DNA of 37,636 nt from Fibrobacter sp. (GTDB lineage: Bacteria > Fibrobacterota > Fibrobacteria > Fibrobacterales > Fibrobacteraceae), in the NCBI RefSeq assembly GCF_017545445.1, contig NZ_JAFWOM010000144.1, positions 1 to 37,636 on the forward strand, written 5' to 3'. Both the position numbers and the translations under genes were made by a program. The notes below the pieces were generated by a model. The model saw only the letters and a list, made by a program, of their open reading frames with translations. It was not told where the DNA came from and did not search any database. Every line of letters starts with the position of its first letter. Position 1 is the stretch's first letter. Of this stretch, positions 16,182 to 23,962 are shown in pieces.

Positions 16182-17555
16182 TTACTTTTCACTTCTAAAG
16201 AGTTTCGACTGATAGCCCAGGCACTGGAAACCGTTATGGTTGATGATGGGGATGATGCTTGTGGGTACGTTCAGCTGGCTGCGAACCCAGAAGCAAATGC
16301 TGGTGGACATGCCGATGGTTTCGGTATATTTCATCAGACGCTGGATGTTTTCAATCGAAAGTGCTCGGTTGGGGGCTGTACGTCCGCGCTGCTTGCGATG
16401 GTCGGCGTTCTTCGGGCTGATATAGTCCATGTAGAGGTCGCGTTCCATTGTCTTGTCGAAGTGTCCAAGCCATTGTCCCAGCTGGGCCAAGTTCTCCATG
16501 CAGGCTGTGAGGAATTCGGGCTTGTAATTCACGATGCCTGCGGCGTGGAGCATGTCGAAAAATTCCTTGATGCGCTCGTCGGTGAGGTAGGGGACAACAA
16601 TGGGTTGCACCAATGCCGAGTTGGCGAGAATGCCTCGTTCCTGACACATCTGCACGGCGCCGAGACGTTCTTCGATCGGGGCGGCGAAGGGCTCCAAAAG
16701 GTTGCGGAATGCGGTGGGCATGATGCTTACGGAGGTGTTGAACTGCATCTTGTCTTTCAGTTGCTCGAAAAGGTCGAGAATGGTTTCGCCTTCGTTTTCC
16801 ACCATGAGGTGTTTGGTGCCGGCTTTCGATGCGATGAAGAGGCGGGCGTTGGAGTTGGGGTATTTCTTGAAGTGGGTGATGAATTCACGTAAAATGCGGT
16901 GGGCGATGCCAGTATAAAGCGTTGGCTCCTGCAACGCTTCGGTCTTGGGAGAGAAGTAGTAGTAATGGTTCCAGTTCTTGCCACGGCTCAACTCGACAAT
17001 CTTTTTTTCGATTTCCTTCTTCTTTTCCGGAGCTTCGACGATAGCCTTTGCCAATTCCTGCAGCAGTTGGCTGCGTTCCTTGATGTCTTCGGGCGTGACG
17101 GCGTTCGGGTTTTCGCTGCATGCTCCATTCATTTCTTCCAAGAGCTTGCGCACATAGAGGTGGTAGTTTTCATATGCCACGAGTTTCTGTTCATGCACGC
17201 CGTCGGTCACCAGGCAGTACTGGCAGCCCAGATGGCATCCCTTGATGGGGTTGATTTCGAAGGTCAGCGTCGGACAACGTCCGGTGTAGTTATGGATTTC
17301 TGTTTCCACGGCATCGGGATTGCAATCTTCCAAATAAAGTACGGACTTAGGAATGACGCAGTGTTCTTCTAAGCGCTTCTTGAACATTTTGGACCCGCGG
17401 ATAAGCCCTTGTAGCGTTTCTTCAGAAGGTTCGATTGTGACTCCGAGCTTTTTCAGATAATCGGCATCGACAATCTGGGGCTGGAAGCCCTCAAGGTTGT
17501 ATGCGTTAATATCATGCTCGTATAGGTTACGCATTTCTATAGATTGTTTCGACAT
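16182..17555 (-). CDS. Spore-photoproduct-lyase-like radical SAM enzyme
   Basis: A 457-residue protein; the start at 17555 is chosen for AAAGGA with 6-nt spacing rather than an upstream in-frame ATG at 17606 without SD. The [4Fe-4S] motif is KGCHLGCQYCLV (Cys107, Cys111, Cys114; C-x3-C-x2-C), typical of the SPL-like branch. Further SPL-like features are NPIKGC preceded by TLTFEI, the FSPKTEALQEPTLYTG segment and SMPTAFRNLLEP-like strands of a TIM barrel. The organism type is not known to sporulate and the gene is in a biosynthetic-looking operon, so true DNA photoproduct repair is unlikely. It is first of four tightly spaced genes. No precursor peptide is seen nearby. Confidence 0.88.
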   Translation of the reverse strand: MSKQSIEMRNLYEHDINAYNLEGFQPQIVDADYLKKLGVTIEPSEETLQGLIRGSKMFKKRLEEHCVIPKSVLYLEDCNPDAVETEIHNYTGRCPTLTFEINPIKGCHLGCQYCLVTDGVHEQKLVAYENYHLYVRKLLEEMNGACSENPNAVTPEDIKERSQLLQELAKAIVEAPEKKKEIEKKIVELSRGKNWNHYYYFSPKTEALQEPTLYTGIAHRILREFITHFKKYPNSNARLFIASKAGTKHLMVENEGETILDLFEQLKDKMQFNTSVSIMPTAFRNLLEPFAAPIEERLGAVQMCQERGILANSALVQPIVVPYLTDERIKEFFDMLHAAGIVNYKPEFLTACMENLAQLGQWLGHFDKTMERDLYMDYISPKNADHRKQRGRTAPNRALSIENIQRLMKYTETIGMSTSICFWVRSQLNVPTSIIPIINHNGFQCLGYQSKLFRSEK

Positions 17556-17773
17556 GTGAATTCCTTTAATTTTGGGTAAAAATTTTTCCTTCTTTCTTTT
17601 GTTCAAGAAACATATATAATTCTTTTTTATTGGAAAAAAAGAATATAAATATGCGATAATGCCGTTAAAATGAGCTTTTTCGTTTTTTGAGCGAATTGTG
17701 GAGCTTTTAAAAAATTCTGTTTTATCTAGACCTGCTAGCTGATTCGAAGCAGAGCCGTTGTCGGTTTAAATAT

Positions 17774-18802
17774 TTATTTGCTAAAACGTTTGCAGAATGT
17801 GCAATTTTGGCAAAAGGGGTGGCGAAGTTCGTGCTGTGCGAATCCATCGCGGATGTTGTGGGCAAGTGGGCTTTCTAAAATTTCGCTAAGGCTATTTTCG
17901 CTGATGTGACCAAGTGTAATTTGTCCGCTGTGATCGAGACAACAGGCGACAACGCGACCGTCGTGGAGAATTGCAACATGGGTGTCAAGTGCACGGCAAG
18001 TGCCAACAACGATTTTGCTGTTAGATCCTTCGACGTCGCATCTATCGATGCTATCCTTAGGATGACACAAGGTCTGTGAGCTGGTTGATGAGCTTGTCGA
18101 ATTAGTCGAACTACTCTCGTCTCTCGTCTGTAGGGCCTTGCCCGTTCTCTCGTCTAACCCCGGCCATTCAAAGCGTGTGTCTTCGTGCAGGTAGAGGCGG
18201 CTTGTGATGTTGAAGCTCTTGTGGCGGCTGCAAAAATGGCCTGGAGTCACTTCGATGCCGAATGTTTCGTGGATTCGCTTGAGCATGTAGCTGTTCCACG
18301 GGGAGGCTTCTTTGGCGCCGACGTTCCATAAACGCAGATTGATGTAGAGGTCAGGGCGTTCAACGAGGGCGAATTGGCAAAAATCGAGGACATTTTGCAA
18401 ATAACGTTCTGCAGTTTCGCGGGGAAGTTCAGCGTACGCATGCGTTGAAAAGTTGACTTGGCGGACGGCGGGGCTTGCAAGAATCTGTCGTCCTGAACGT
18501 TCGATGGTGGTGCCGTTTGTCGTGAGTGTGAGCTTTAAGGGCGTTTGTTCTAATTTTTTGATGTAATGCACAAAGCCGGGATGGAGCGTGGGTTCGCCAA
18601 GAACGTGAAAATAGACGTTTGTAGCTTCGATTTCTTGAGCCCCTGCGATACAGGCGTCAAAGAGTTTCGAATCCATGAACGTACGATTCGCAGAAATTGA
18701 CGGGTTGATTGCCGCGGTTTCATTGCCTGCCGCTGTTCCGCAAGGGCAAAAGCTACAATGCAAATTGCAAACGTTCGTGATTTCTATATAGACGCTGTTC
18801 AT
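17774..18802 (-). CDS. Radical SAM protein with SPASM-like C-terminal domain and repeat insertion
   Basis: A 342-residue protein. The radical SAM motif is TNVCNLHCSFCPC (Cys12, Cys16, Cys19). FHVLGEPTLHPGF and LTLTTNGTT are standard barrel elements. A C-terminal SPASM/twitch-like region (about 262-342) contains TCRALDT, RVVACCLDH, GHISENSLSEIL and FCQNCTFCKRF, providing Cys ligands for an additional cluster. Residues about 214-260, rich in Ser/Thr and charged residues, are encoded by intergenic-type repeats and probably form a loop. The substrate is unknown; SPASM proteins often modify peptides or act as anSME-like enzymes. AAGGA precedes the ATG at about 8-nt spacing, 28 bp after dus. Confidence 0.85.
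   Translation of the reverse strand: MNSVYIEITNVCNLHCSFCPCGTAAGNETAAINPSISANRTFMDSKLFDACIAGAQEIEATNVYFHVLGEPTLHPGFVHYIKKLEQTPLKLTLTTNGTTIERSGRQILASPAVRQVNFSTHAYAELPRETAERYLQNVLDFCQFALVERPDLYINLRLWNVGAKEASPWNSYMLKRIHETFGIEVTPGHFCSRHKSFNITSRLYLHEDTRFEWPGLDERTGKALQTRDESSSTNSTSSSTSSQTLCHPKDSIDRCDVEGSNSKIVVGTCRALDTHVAILHDGRVVACCLDHSGQITLGHISENSLSEILESPLAHNIRDGFAQHELRHPFCQNCTFCKRFSK
18023..18163. repeat. Intergenic-type repeats inserted in a coding sequence
   Basis: Positions 18023-18067 have the hairpin-element layout ATCCT...GCATC-TATC-GATGC...AGGATGAC, as in 5156-5229. Positions 18111-18159 carry CTCTCGT heptamers (three clear copies), as found at 34836-34908. Together they lie in frame within the SPASM radical SAM gene between two conserved parts. 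Confidence 0.75.
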
Positions 18803-18830
18803 GGCGGAATCCTTGATCCGGTGGCTCCGA

Positions 18831-19769
18831 TTATTTTAGTTGTGCAATGGCTTCGTTGTATTCGTTAAGTTTGCCTGCTTTTTTGATTCTCTTGAAAATT
18901 TTTTTAGGAATGTTGGGTTCGAGATATTCCCAAAAAATTTGTATATGCGAGAGAATTTGGCTGTCGCCTTGATATGTTTTGCAAGCGTAGTCGAATATGA
19001 TATCGTGCATTTGGAGAATTTTGCCAAGAAAACACTGCGAGGATGCGGCGCAGTTAGTGTCGCACAAACCCTTGTATTCTGCGGCAAGGCTTGGCTGTGC
19101 GAGCAATCCGCGGCCAATCATTACCCCGGTGAGTTTGGGGTAGCGTCGTTCCATTTCGCAAATTTGCGAGACGCTTGTGATGTCGCCGTTATATACAAGT
19201 GGATGCGTACATTCGTTGTAGAATCGTTCGAAAGCGTTGAAGTCGATTGCTCCTTTGTATTGCTGTTTGCCGAGTCGCGGATGAATGGTGATGTGAGCGA
19301 GGGGCGTTTCGTTTAGAATCGGGAGGAGTGCGAATGCTTCGTCGGGTGAATTTTGCCCGAGCCGCATCTTGACGGAAAATTTTACCGGAGCAGTCCCGTT
19401 TGCTGCACTAGACAATTTCTTGATCTCGTCCATGATGACTTGAACGGCTTGCTTATCGCTCAATAGTCCAGCACCGCGATGGCGGTTGACTTGCATCGGG
19501 AAGGGACAGCCCATATTGAAGTCGATTTCCGTGTAGCCTTTGGTTATTAGTGCATTCGCGAGGCTTTTAAATTCGTCAACCCCATTCGCAATAATTTGCG
19601 GAATGGTTGATGCATCCAAATCTCGCAAATCTTTTTCACGTGGTTTCCCGTTTTCGATCCGCAAGAATGGGGCGTAATATGCATCGACACCGCCAAAGAT
19701 TTCAGCGTGGGCTTTGCGATAAATGCCCGTTGTGTAGCCTTGCAGCGGTGCGAATAGGATTTTCAGCAT
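18831..19769 (-). CDS. tRNA-dihydrouridine synthase
   Basis: A 312-residue Dus-family flavoenzyme reducing specific uridines in tRNA D loops with NADPH/FMN. Motifs: an N-terminal FAPLQGYTTGIYRKAHAEIF (family APM.G.T...FR), DFNMGCPFPMQVNRHRGAGL with the catalytic Cys in NMGCP, KMRLG, an IHPRLGKQQYKG segment with the FMN-binding His/Arg, VYNGDI, and GVMIGRGLLAQP for phosphate binding. Length is typical. Which Dus subfamily (A, B or C) cannot be set by eye. It is 22 bp downstream of rdgB and 28 bp upstream of the radical SAM gene, probably one transcript. SD is weak. Confidence 0.93.
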   Translation of the reverse strand: MLKILFAPLQGYTTGIYRKAHAEIFGGVDAYYAPFLRIENGKPREKDLRDLDASTIPQIIANGVDEFKSLANALITKGYTEIDFNMGCPFPMQVNRHRGAGLLSDKQAVQVIMDEIKKLSSAANGTAPVKFSVKMRLGQNSPDEAFALLPILNETPLAHITIHPRLGKQQYKGAIDFNAFERFYNECTHPLVYNGDITSVSQICEMERRYPKLTGVMIGRGLLAQPSLAAEYKGLCDTNCAASSQCFLGKILQMHDIIFDYACKTYQGDSQILSHIQIFWEYLEPNIPKKIFKRIKKAGKLNEYNEAIAQLK

Positions 19770-19791
19770 GGCGCGATTCTTGCGGAGCTTT

Positions 19792-20418
19792 TTATTTTCC
19801 GAGAGCTTTTTTCAAGGCTCTGATGGCGTTTCCGCGATGGCTGATGACCTTTTTTTCTTCAAGTTCCATCTGTGCGAATGTTCTCGTTTCACCATCTGGG
19901 ACAAACAGCGGATCGTAACCGAAGCCCATGTCGCCTACAGGAGCGTGGTTGATTTCGCCACGGCATTCGCCTTCAAAAATAATTGGTTCGCTAATGACAA
20001 ATTCACCATTCCTGTTTTGGGTGACGGTTTGGTAAGAGAGTGCACAGAAATAACGAGCCTTGCGGTCTTCGATACCTTCGAGCTTTTGCATTAACTTGAC
20101 ATTGTTCGCTTCATCGTCGCCATGCTTGCCGCTGTAACGTGCACTGTAAATGCCCGGTTCGCCGTTCAGTGCAAAAACTTCGAGGCCGGAGTCATCGGCG
20201 AGAACGGTCGCTTCGATATTTTTCTTAGCGAGCCATTGTGCGGTTGTATTGGACTTGATGATGGCATTTTCGGCAAACGTATTGCCGTTTTCAATAATGT
20301 CTTCGTCAAAACCGATGTCTTTTAAAGTCTTGAATTCGTAGTGGTCGGTTCCCAAAATGTGGGCGAAGTCTCTAATTTTTCCGGCACTCCCGGTCGCGAT
20401 AACAAAAAGGTGTTTCAT
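19792..20418 (-). CDS. rdgB: dITP/XTP pyrophosphatase (RdgB/HAM1)
   Basis: A 208-residue protein with the family start VIATGSAGKIRDF (substrate P-loop-like T/S.N.K equivalent) and GNTFAENAIIKSN. VLADDSGLEVFALNGEPGIYSARYSG, quoted here as blocks ADDSGLEV and GIYSARYSG, carries the acidic metal-binding residues. GFGYDPLF and SHRGNAIRALK complete the active site. It hydrolyses non-canonical purine nucleoside triphosphates to monophosphates and PPi, keeping inosine and xanthosine out of nucleic acids. The 5' untranslated region is made of heptamer repeats and shows no SD. Cytoplasmic. Confidence 0.95.
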   Translation of the reverse strand: MKHLFVIATGSAGKIRDFAHILGTDHYEFKTLKDIGFDEDIIENGNTFAENAIIKSNTTAQWLAKKNIEATVLADDSGLEVFALNGEPGIYSARYSGKHGDDEANNVKLMQKLEGIEDRKARYFCALSYQTVTQNRNGEFVISEPIIFEGECRGEINHAPVGDMGFGYDPLFVPDGETRTFAQMELEEKKVISHRGNAIRALKKALGK

Positions 20419-20420
20419 AA

Positions 20421-20560
20421 ATTAGTGGTTAGTAAGCAGTGGTTAGTAAACAGGAAAGAATTTAGTGGTTAGTAAACAGTGGTTAGTAAACAGGGATGTA
20501 AAAGGAACGCTCTTATTGCAATCCTAACCACTAACCACCGACCACTAATCACTAACTAGT
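20421..20560. repeat. Heptamer array with inverted arm (TTAGTGG / CTAACCA type)
   Basis: Left arm 20421-20493: units such as TTAGTGG, TTAGTAA and GCAGTGG repeat with 7-nt period. Right arm 20523-20560: CTAACCA, CTAACCA, CCGACCA, CTAATCA, CTAACTA, complementary to the left arm. The arms enclose about 30 bp. The right arm contains the TAG stop of the TM2 gene (20556-20558), and the left arm forms the region just before the rdgB start. Confidence 0.85.
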
Positions 20561-20780
20561 AATGCTCCGGTTTCATGACTATTATAACGGCGTCAACGAT
20601 AGTTCCGATACCAAAAAGTCCACCGGTAAGGAGCCAAAGAAGTCCCGTCCAAATTTTCCCTTCATAGAAACGGTGCAGACCACAGATTCCGGGGAAAATG
20701 AAAATGGGGGCAAGGCAAAAACCGGGAATGAGGCAAAGGATGAGAGCTATCCATTTATTGTGTTCACCTTTAGCGGGCAT
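20556..20780 (-). CDS. TM2-domain membrane protein
   Basis: A 74-residue protein with two membrane segments and the TM2 signature [20 protein letters not shown] followed by [17 protein letters not shown] short polar N-terminus (MPAKGEHNK) precedes the first helix. The family is widespread and its function is not established; it is thought to be an inner-membrane structural or regulatory protein. The start is supported by AAGGAG with 6-nt spacing. It may lead the transcript continuing into rdgB-dus-radical SAM through the heptamer array. The stop codon lies in that array. Confidence 0.88.
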   Translation of the reverse strand: MPAKGEHNKWIALILCLIPGFCLAPIFIFPGICGLHRFYEGKIWTGLLWLLTGGLFGIGTIVDAVIIVMKPEHY

Positions 20781-20841
20781 GTTGACTCCTTTTTTAACGG
20801 GTATAATTTAGAAAATTGTGTAGTTGTTGGCTTATAGTGAA

Positions 20842-20925
20842 TGGTCAATAGTCTGTAGTCATTAGTCAATAGTTTTTAGACAATAGTTGGTTGTCTATAA
20901 CTAACAACCAATAACCAATAACTTT
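20842..20925. repeat. Heptamer array with inverted arm (CAATAGT / CAATAAC type)
   Basis: Units CAATAGT, CTGTAGT, CATTAGT, CAATAGT, TTTTAGA, CAATAGT, TGGTTGT follow with 7-nt period, then the complementary arm CTATAAC, TAACAAC, CAATAAC, CAATAAC. TTGGTTGT/ACAACCAA gives an 8-bp stem with a 9-nt loop at the centre, and TTTTTTT follows the array. It sits between the divergent TM2 and SGNH genes. Confidence 0.8.
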
Positions 20926-20960
20926 TTTTCTTCTGTGTTTTTACAATCACAAACATTTAT

Positions 20961-20966
20961 TATAAT
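20961..20966 (+). promoter_or_regulatory. Candidate -10 element of the SGNH lipoprotein gene
   Basis: Consensus TATAAT 13 bp before the ATG at 20980. A -35 is poor (TTTACA at 20940-20945 with 15-bp spacing, or TTTTTA with 17). A start only a few bases upstream of the ATG and no SD would give a nearly leaderless mRNA. Confidence 0.45.
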
Positions 20967-20979
20967 TCATTCTGTGAAA

Positions 20980-22938
20980 ATGAAAAATATATCGACTTCT
21001 TTATTGAGCCTTGCAGGACTTTCTGTGGGGATGTTCCTTGCTGCATCTTGTGCAGCTCCTTCTGCAAATTCTAAAGCGGATTCAGTGACTGAATCCGTTG
21101 CACCTCCGATTCAAGCCCCAGTTTACACGGCTCCAGTGGCTGTGTTCGAAATGCGTGTGCTTGATTTCGATAAGCAGGTGCGTGTCGTCGAAAAGCCAAC
21201 GCTTGCGGCTCTTGATTTTGCGGCCTATTTTGCAAATCCGATTCGTATGGCGGGTATGGATGAAAAACCTGAAAATTATGCGGGCAAAATGGCGAACGCA
21301 AAACTTGCAGAGTATCCGTTTCCGATGCTTGATTCAATATCAGAAAATGAGCCTGACGCAGTTGCTGGCATAGCCCCGATTGCATGGGAACCGTTTGCAA
21401 AGATACTTTATGCGCAGACTGGCGATGATTCGCTTTCGAAAACGTTGAATGATATTGAAGCAATCAAATGGGATGAACCTGATGTTTTCCGTGCTTTTCA
21501 GACGGTGACCCGTTTATGGGGTGTGCCGGGAACAGGCAATAATCAGGGGAAGGTGGAATGGTGGGCCGAAGTGATGCCTGCTGTTTGGACCGGACGCACT
21601 TCGTTCTATGGCAAGTTGAAATTTGCTTCGGGCGGTGAAACTGCCGAAGTCTTGAATTATTACATGACAGCCGAGATGAATAGCGAAGAGGCGATGAACT
21701 GGGCTCGTACGCTTTCGTCCTATTGGTATCCGACTTTGAATACGGATTTGGAACAACATACTCCGGGCGCGATTTGGGAAAATTCCCGTGCGAATCGCCC
21801 GTTTGCCGTGATGCGTGGAAATCCGATGGGAAAGCCCATGTGGGTCGCTTTTGAAGTTCCCGCTTTCCGTTTGACGGATGAACAGCTCCGCGCTGCTGCT
21901 GTTGCAGATTCTCTTGCTGCTGCTGGCGAAGTTGTTCCTGTGAATCGTACGCTTGATACGAGTTCGTACGCTCGTCTCGAAACGCTTGCTTCTCTCGAAA
22001 ATAGCTGCCCTGCAACGCCTGCGACAAAGAAGTTCCGCGAAGCGTTGAAGAAAAAGCTTTCGAAGCTCCCGAAGGAACAGAATGCTTGGGCCGATGACGG
22101 AATGCTTTGGTTCCGCCGTAACGCCAACTATCTTATTGCAGATAAAATTAGCGGTCAGGATAGCCTGCACAATCCGCTTCCGCGTATGATTGAACTCAAA
22201 CAATATCTGGATTCGATGAACGTTCAGCTCTTGGTCGTGCCAATTCCGGTGAAAGAAGAAATCTATGCGGATAAACTTGTGAAGGGGACTCCTGCGGATT
22301 TGTGTGTGAACGTCAATGGTCGTGCATTTGTTCGCGAAATGCTTGCTGCTGGCATTGATGTGTTGGATCTTTATCCGTCATTGATGGCCGCACGCATGGG
22401 TGATGAGCCGCCTCATTACAGCTACCAGCGCTACGATACGCATTGGGCGTTGCCGGGCATGCTTGCCGCGATGGAACAGCTTGCGTCTCGTGTGACGCAG
22501 TACAGCTGGTATGCTGAAGCAAATCCGCAGCCGGGTAGCCTTGTGATGAAGGATACGGTCGTGCTTCGCGAAGGTGATTTGGTCGCTCATCTTTCGGATA
22601 AAGAAAAGTCCAAGTATGCTGCTGATACGCTTGCTGGCATGAAAATTTACAAGGGCGACAAAGCGTACAAGGGAGGTAAGAATGCTCCCATCCTTTTGAT
22701 GGGCGATTCGTTCACGGGTGTATTTGAATCTGTGGATCAGAAAAGCGGTGGTCCGGGTTCTCTCCTCGCTTATGCCACAGGGCTTGATGTACAAGTGCTT
22801 ACGAGTTGGGGCGGTGGCCCCGGCGTTCGCAGCCGTCTCAAGAAAATGAAGAAGGATATGCAGAGCAAGCGTCTCGTGATTTACATGATGACTGCTCGTG
22901 ACTTCTGGCAAAGCCCGATGGAATGGGACGGACTCTAG
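20980..22938 (+). CDS. SGNH-hydrolase lipoprotein, AlgJ/AlgX-like
   Basis: A 652-residue protein; the start at 20980 is chosen because it gives a proper lipoprotein signal MKNISTSLLSLAGLSVGMFL with lipobox AASC (Cys24). Residues 25-340 are of unknown fold. Residues about 370-650 are an AlgJ/AlgX-like SGNH domain: WFRRNANYLIADK, LLVVPIPVKEEIY, the YDTHWALPGM motif (Asp486, His488) and LLMGDSFTGVF with nucleophile Ser577. AlgX/AlgJ proteins O-acetylate secreted polysaccharides together with an MBOAT protein; none is in the window. It is predicted to be anchored in the envelope facing the periplasm. It is followed by transglutaminase-like, TIGR02171 and GT-C-like genes on the same strand. Confidence 0.85.
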   Translation: MKNISTSLLSLAGLSVGMFLAASCAAPSANSKADSVTESVAPPIQAPVYTAPVAVFEMRVLDFDKQVRVVEKPTLAALDFAAYFANPIRMAGMDEKPENYAGKMANAKLAEYPFPMLDSISENEPDAVAGIAPIAWEPFAKILYAQTGDDSLSKTLNDIEAIKWDEPDVFRAFQTVTRLWGVPGTGNNQGKVEWWAEVMPAVWTGRTSFYGKLKFASGGETAEVLNYYMTAEMNSEEAMNWARTLSSYWYPTLNTDLEQHTPGAIWENSRANRPFAVMRGNPMGKPMWVAFEVPAFRLTDEQLRAAAVADSLAAAGEVVPVNRTLDTSSYARLETLASLENSCPATPATKKFREALKKKLSKLPKEQNAWADDGMLWFRRNANYLIADKISGQDSLHNPLPRMIELKQYLDSMNVQLLVVPIPVKEEIYADKLVKGTPADLCVNVNGRAFVREMLAAGIDVLDLYPSLMAARMGDEPPHYSYQRYDTHWALPGMLAAMEQLASRVTQYSWYAEANPQPGSLVMKDTVVLREGDLVAHLSDKEKSKYAADTLAGMKIYKGDKAYKGGKNAPILLMGDSFTGVFESVDQKSGGPGSLLAYATGLDVQVLTSWGGGPGVRSRLKKMKKDMQSKRLVIYMMTARDFWQSPMEWDGL

Positions 22939-23058
22939 GAAGGTATTAGGTAATAGGTGTTAGGTTTTAGGTTCTTATAATTTCGGTTAAGGTTGGTGAG
23001 TCTGCCGAACCATGCCGCCTGACTGACCTAATTCCTATCCCCTACAACCTATAGCCTG
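22939..23058. repeat. Heptamer array with inverted arm (TTAGGTA / CCTATAG type)
   Basis: Left arm 22939-22973: GGTATTA, GGTAATA, GGTGTTA, GGTTTTA, GGTTCTT with 7-nt period, starting one base after the SGNH stop. Right arm 23027-23058: CCTAATT, CCTATCC, CCTACAA, CCTATAG, complementary in pattern. Between them GGTT...GAACC can form a small central hairpin. Confidence 0.8.
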
Positions 23059-23082
23059 TTTGCGTTCCATTAGCTGAAATTT

Positions 23083-23802
23083 ATGTATCGTCTATCGTCT
23101 AAACTCTTTTGGCCAGCGTTAATTATTGCCTTTGTAGTCGCTCTTTCGCTGATTCTATGGAGTGGGAGCGGAAAAGGTGTTTCTTATCGTGAAATGGCTT
23201 GTGCGTTTGAAGAACGAACTCCGTCTTGCTTAGATTCCGTTAGCGATTGGAACGAAGGACTTGCTTACTTTGATAGTAGTGTCGCTGCGACTCATGACAC
23301 TTTAGGTTCCCTCAAAAATTTACTTTGGAACTTTTGGAAAATTGAATTTGCCGGGGCGGGCGAGGCGGCGATTGCAAAAGACGCGGTGCTCCCGCTCCGC
23401 GTTCTTGAAAATAAAAAGTCGGGATGCATGGGGATTTCGTGGCTTGCGCTTATGGTTGCGGAGGCTCGCCATTTTCGCTTAGATGCTATACTTTTGCCGG
23501 GACATGTTTTTTTGCGTTATGATTCGAAAAACTTGGAGCCGAACCGCCGCGGATATTCCTACACAGATGCGGAATATCGCGAAAAGTACAAAGACGGAAA
23601 CTGGACGGGGCTGGAATTTAGTCCGCTTGAACCCCAAGAATTTGTGGGGCTTGCCGCTTTTGATATTGGAAATTTGTACCTAGAAAATGATGTCCCGCGA
23701 GCTTTGACTTGGTACCGAATGGCGGAGGAATTTTTCCCCAAATACCCTGGAATTTCAGTCAATCAGGCTATTGCGAAAAGTAAATTGCCAGATTCGTTAT
23801 AA
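23083..23802 (+). CDS. Transglutaminase-like (SirB1-type) membrane-anchored protein
   Basis: A 239-residue protein with one N-terminal membrane segment (about 9-27) and a periplasmic-side body. The core LRVLENKKSGCMGISWLALM (Cys115) and LLPGHVFLRYD (His141) resembles the SirB1/transglutaminase-like core-2 family, in which a Cys-His pair lies in a papain-like fold. The C-terminal part (about 195-225) has a TPR-like look (ALTWYRMAEEFFPKYPG). The reaction and substrate are unknown; a cysteine peptidase or acyl-transfer role in the envelope is possible. No SD is visible. It is 144 bp downstream of the SGNH gene with a heptamer array between. Confidence 0.75.
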   Translation: MYRLSSKLFWPALIIAFVVALSLILWSGSGKGVSYREMACAFEERTPSCLDSVSDWNEGLAYFDSSVAATHDTLGSLKNLLWNFWKIEFAGAGEAAIAKDAVLPLRVLENKKSGCMGISWLALMVAEARHFRLDAILLPGHVFLRYDSKNLEPNRRGYSYTDAEYREKYKDGNWTGLEFSPLEPQEFVGLAAFDIGNLYLENDVPRALTWYRMAEEFFPKYPGISVNQAIAKSKLPDSL

Positions 23803-23962
23803 TTTTCTTATTTTACGAGCTTTAATGCTTGTTAATGGACCGTAGTTTTTTTTCGACTTTTTTGTGATTGCTTAAAATGCTATTTTTTAGGAGAAATGTC
23901 AAACTTGCTTCCTTTTGCAATTCTCATTTGAACGATTTTCTTTTGTCTTGGGAGAAAAAAAG

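Noticed and set aside
16182..17555. True spore photoproduct lyase
   Set aside because: Family resemblance only; the genes around it are biosynthetic in style and the organism type is not known to form spores.
17556..17773. RiPP precursor peptide next to the two radical SAM genes
   Set aside because: No open frame with an SD and a core-like sequence was found in this gap or inside the operon.
20421..20560. Possible CRISPR array
   Set aside because: Units are only 7 nt with no spacers and the orientation reverses midway; no cas genes are present.
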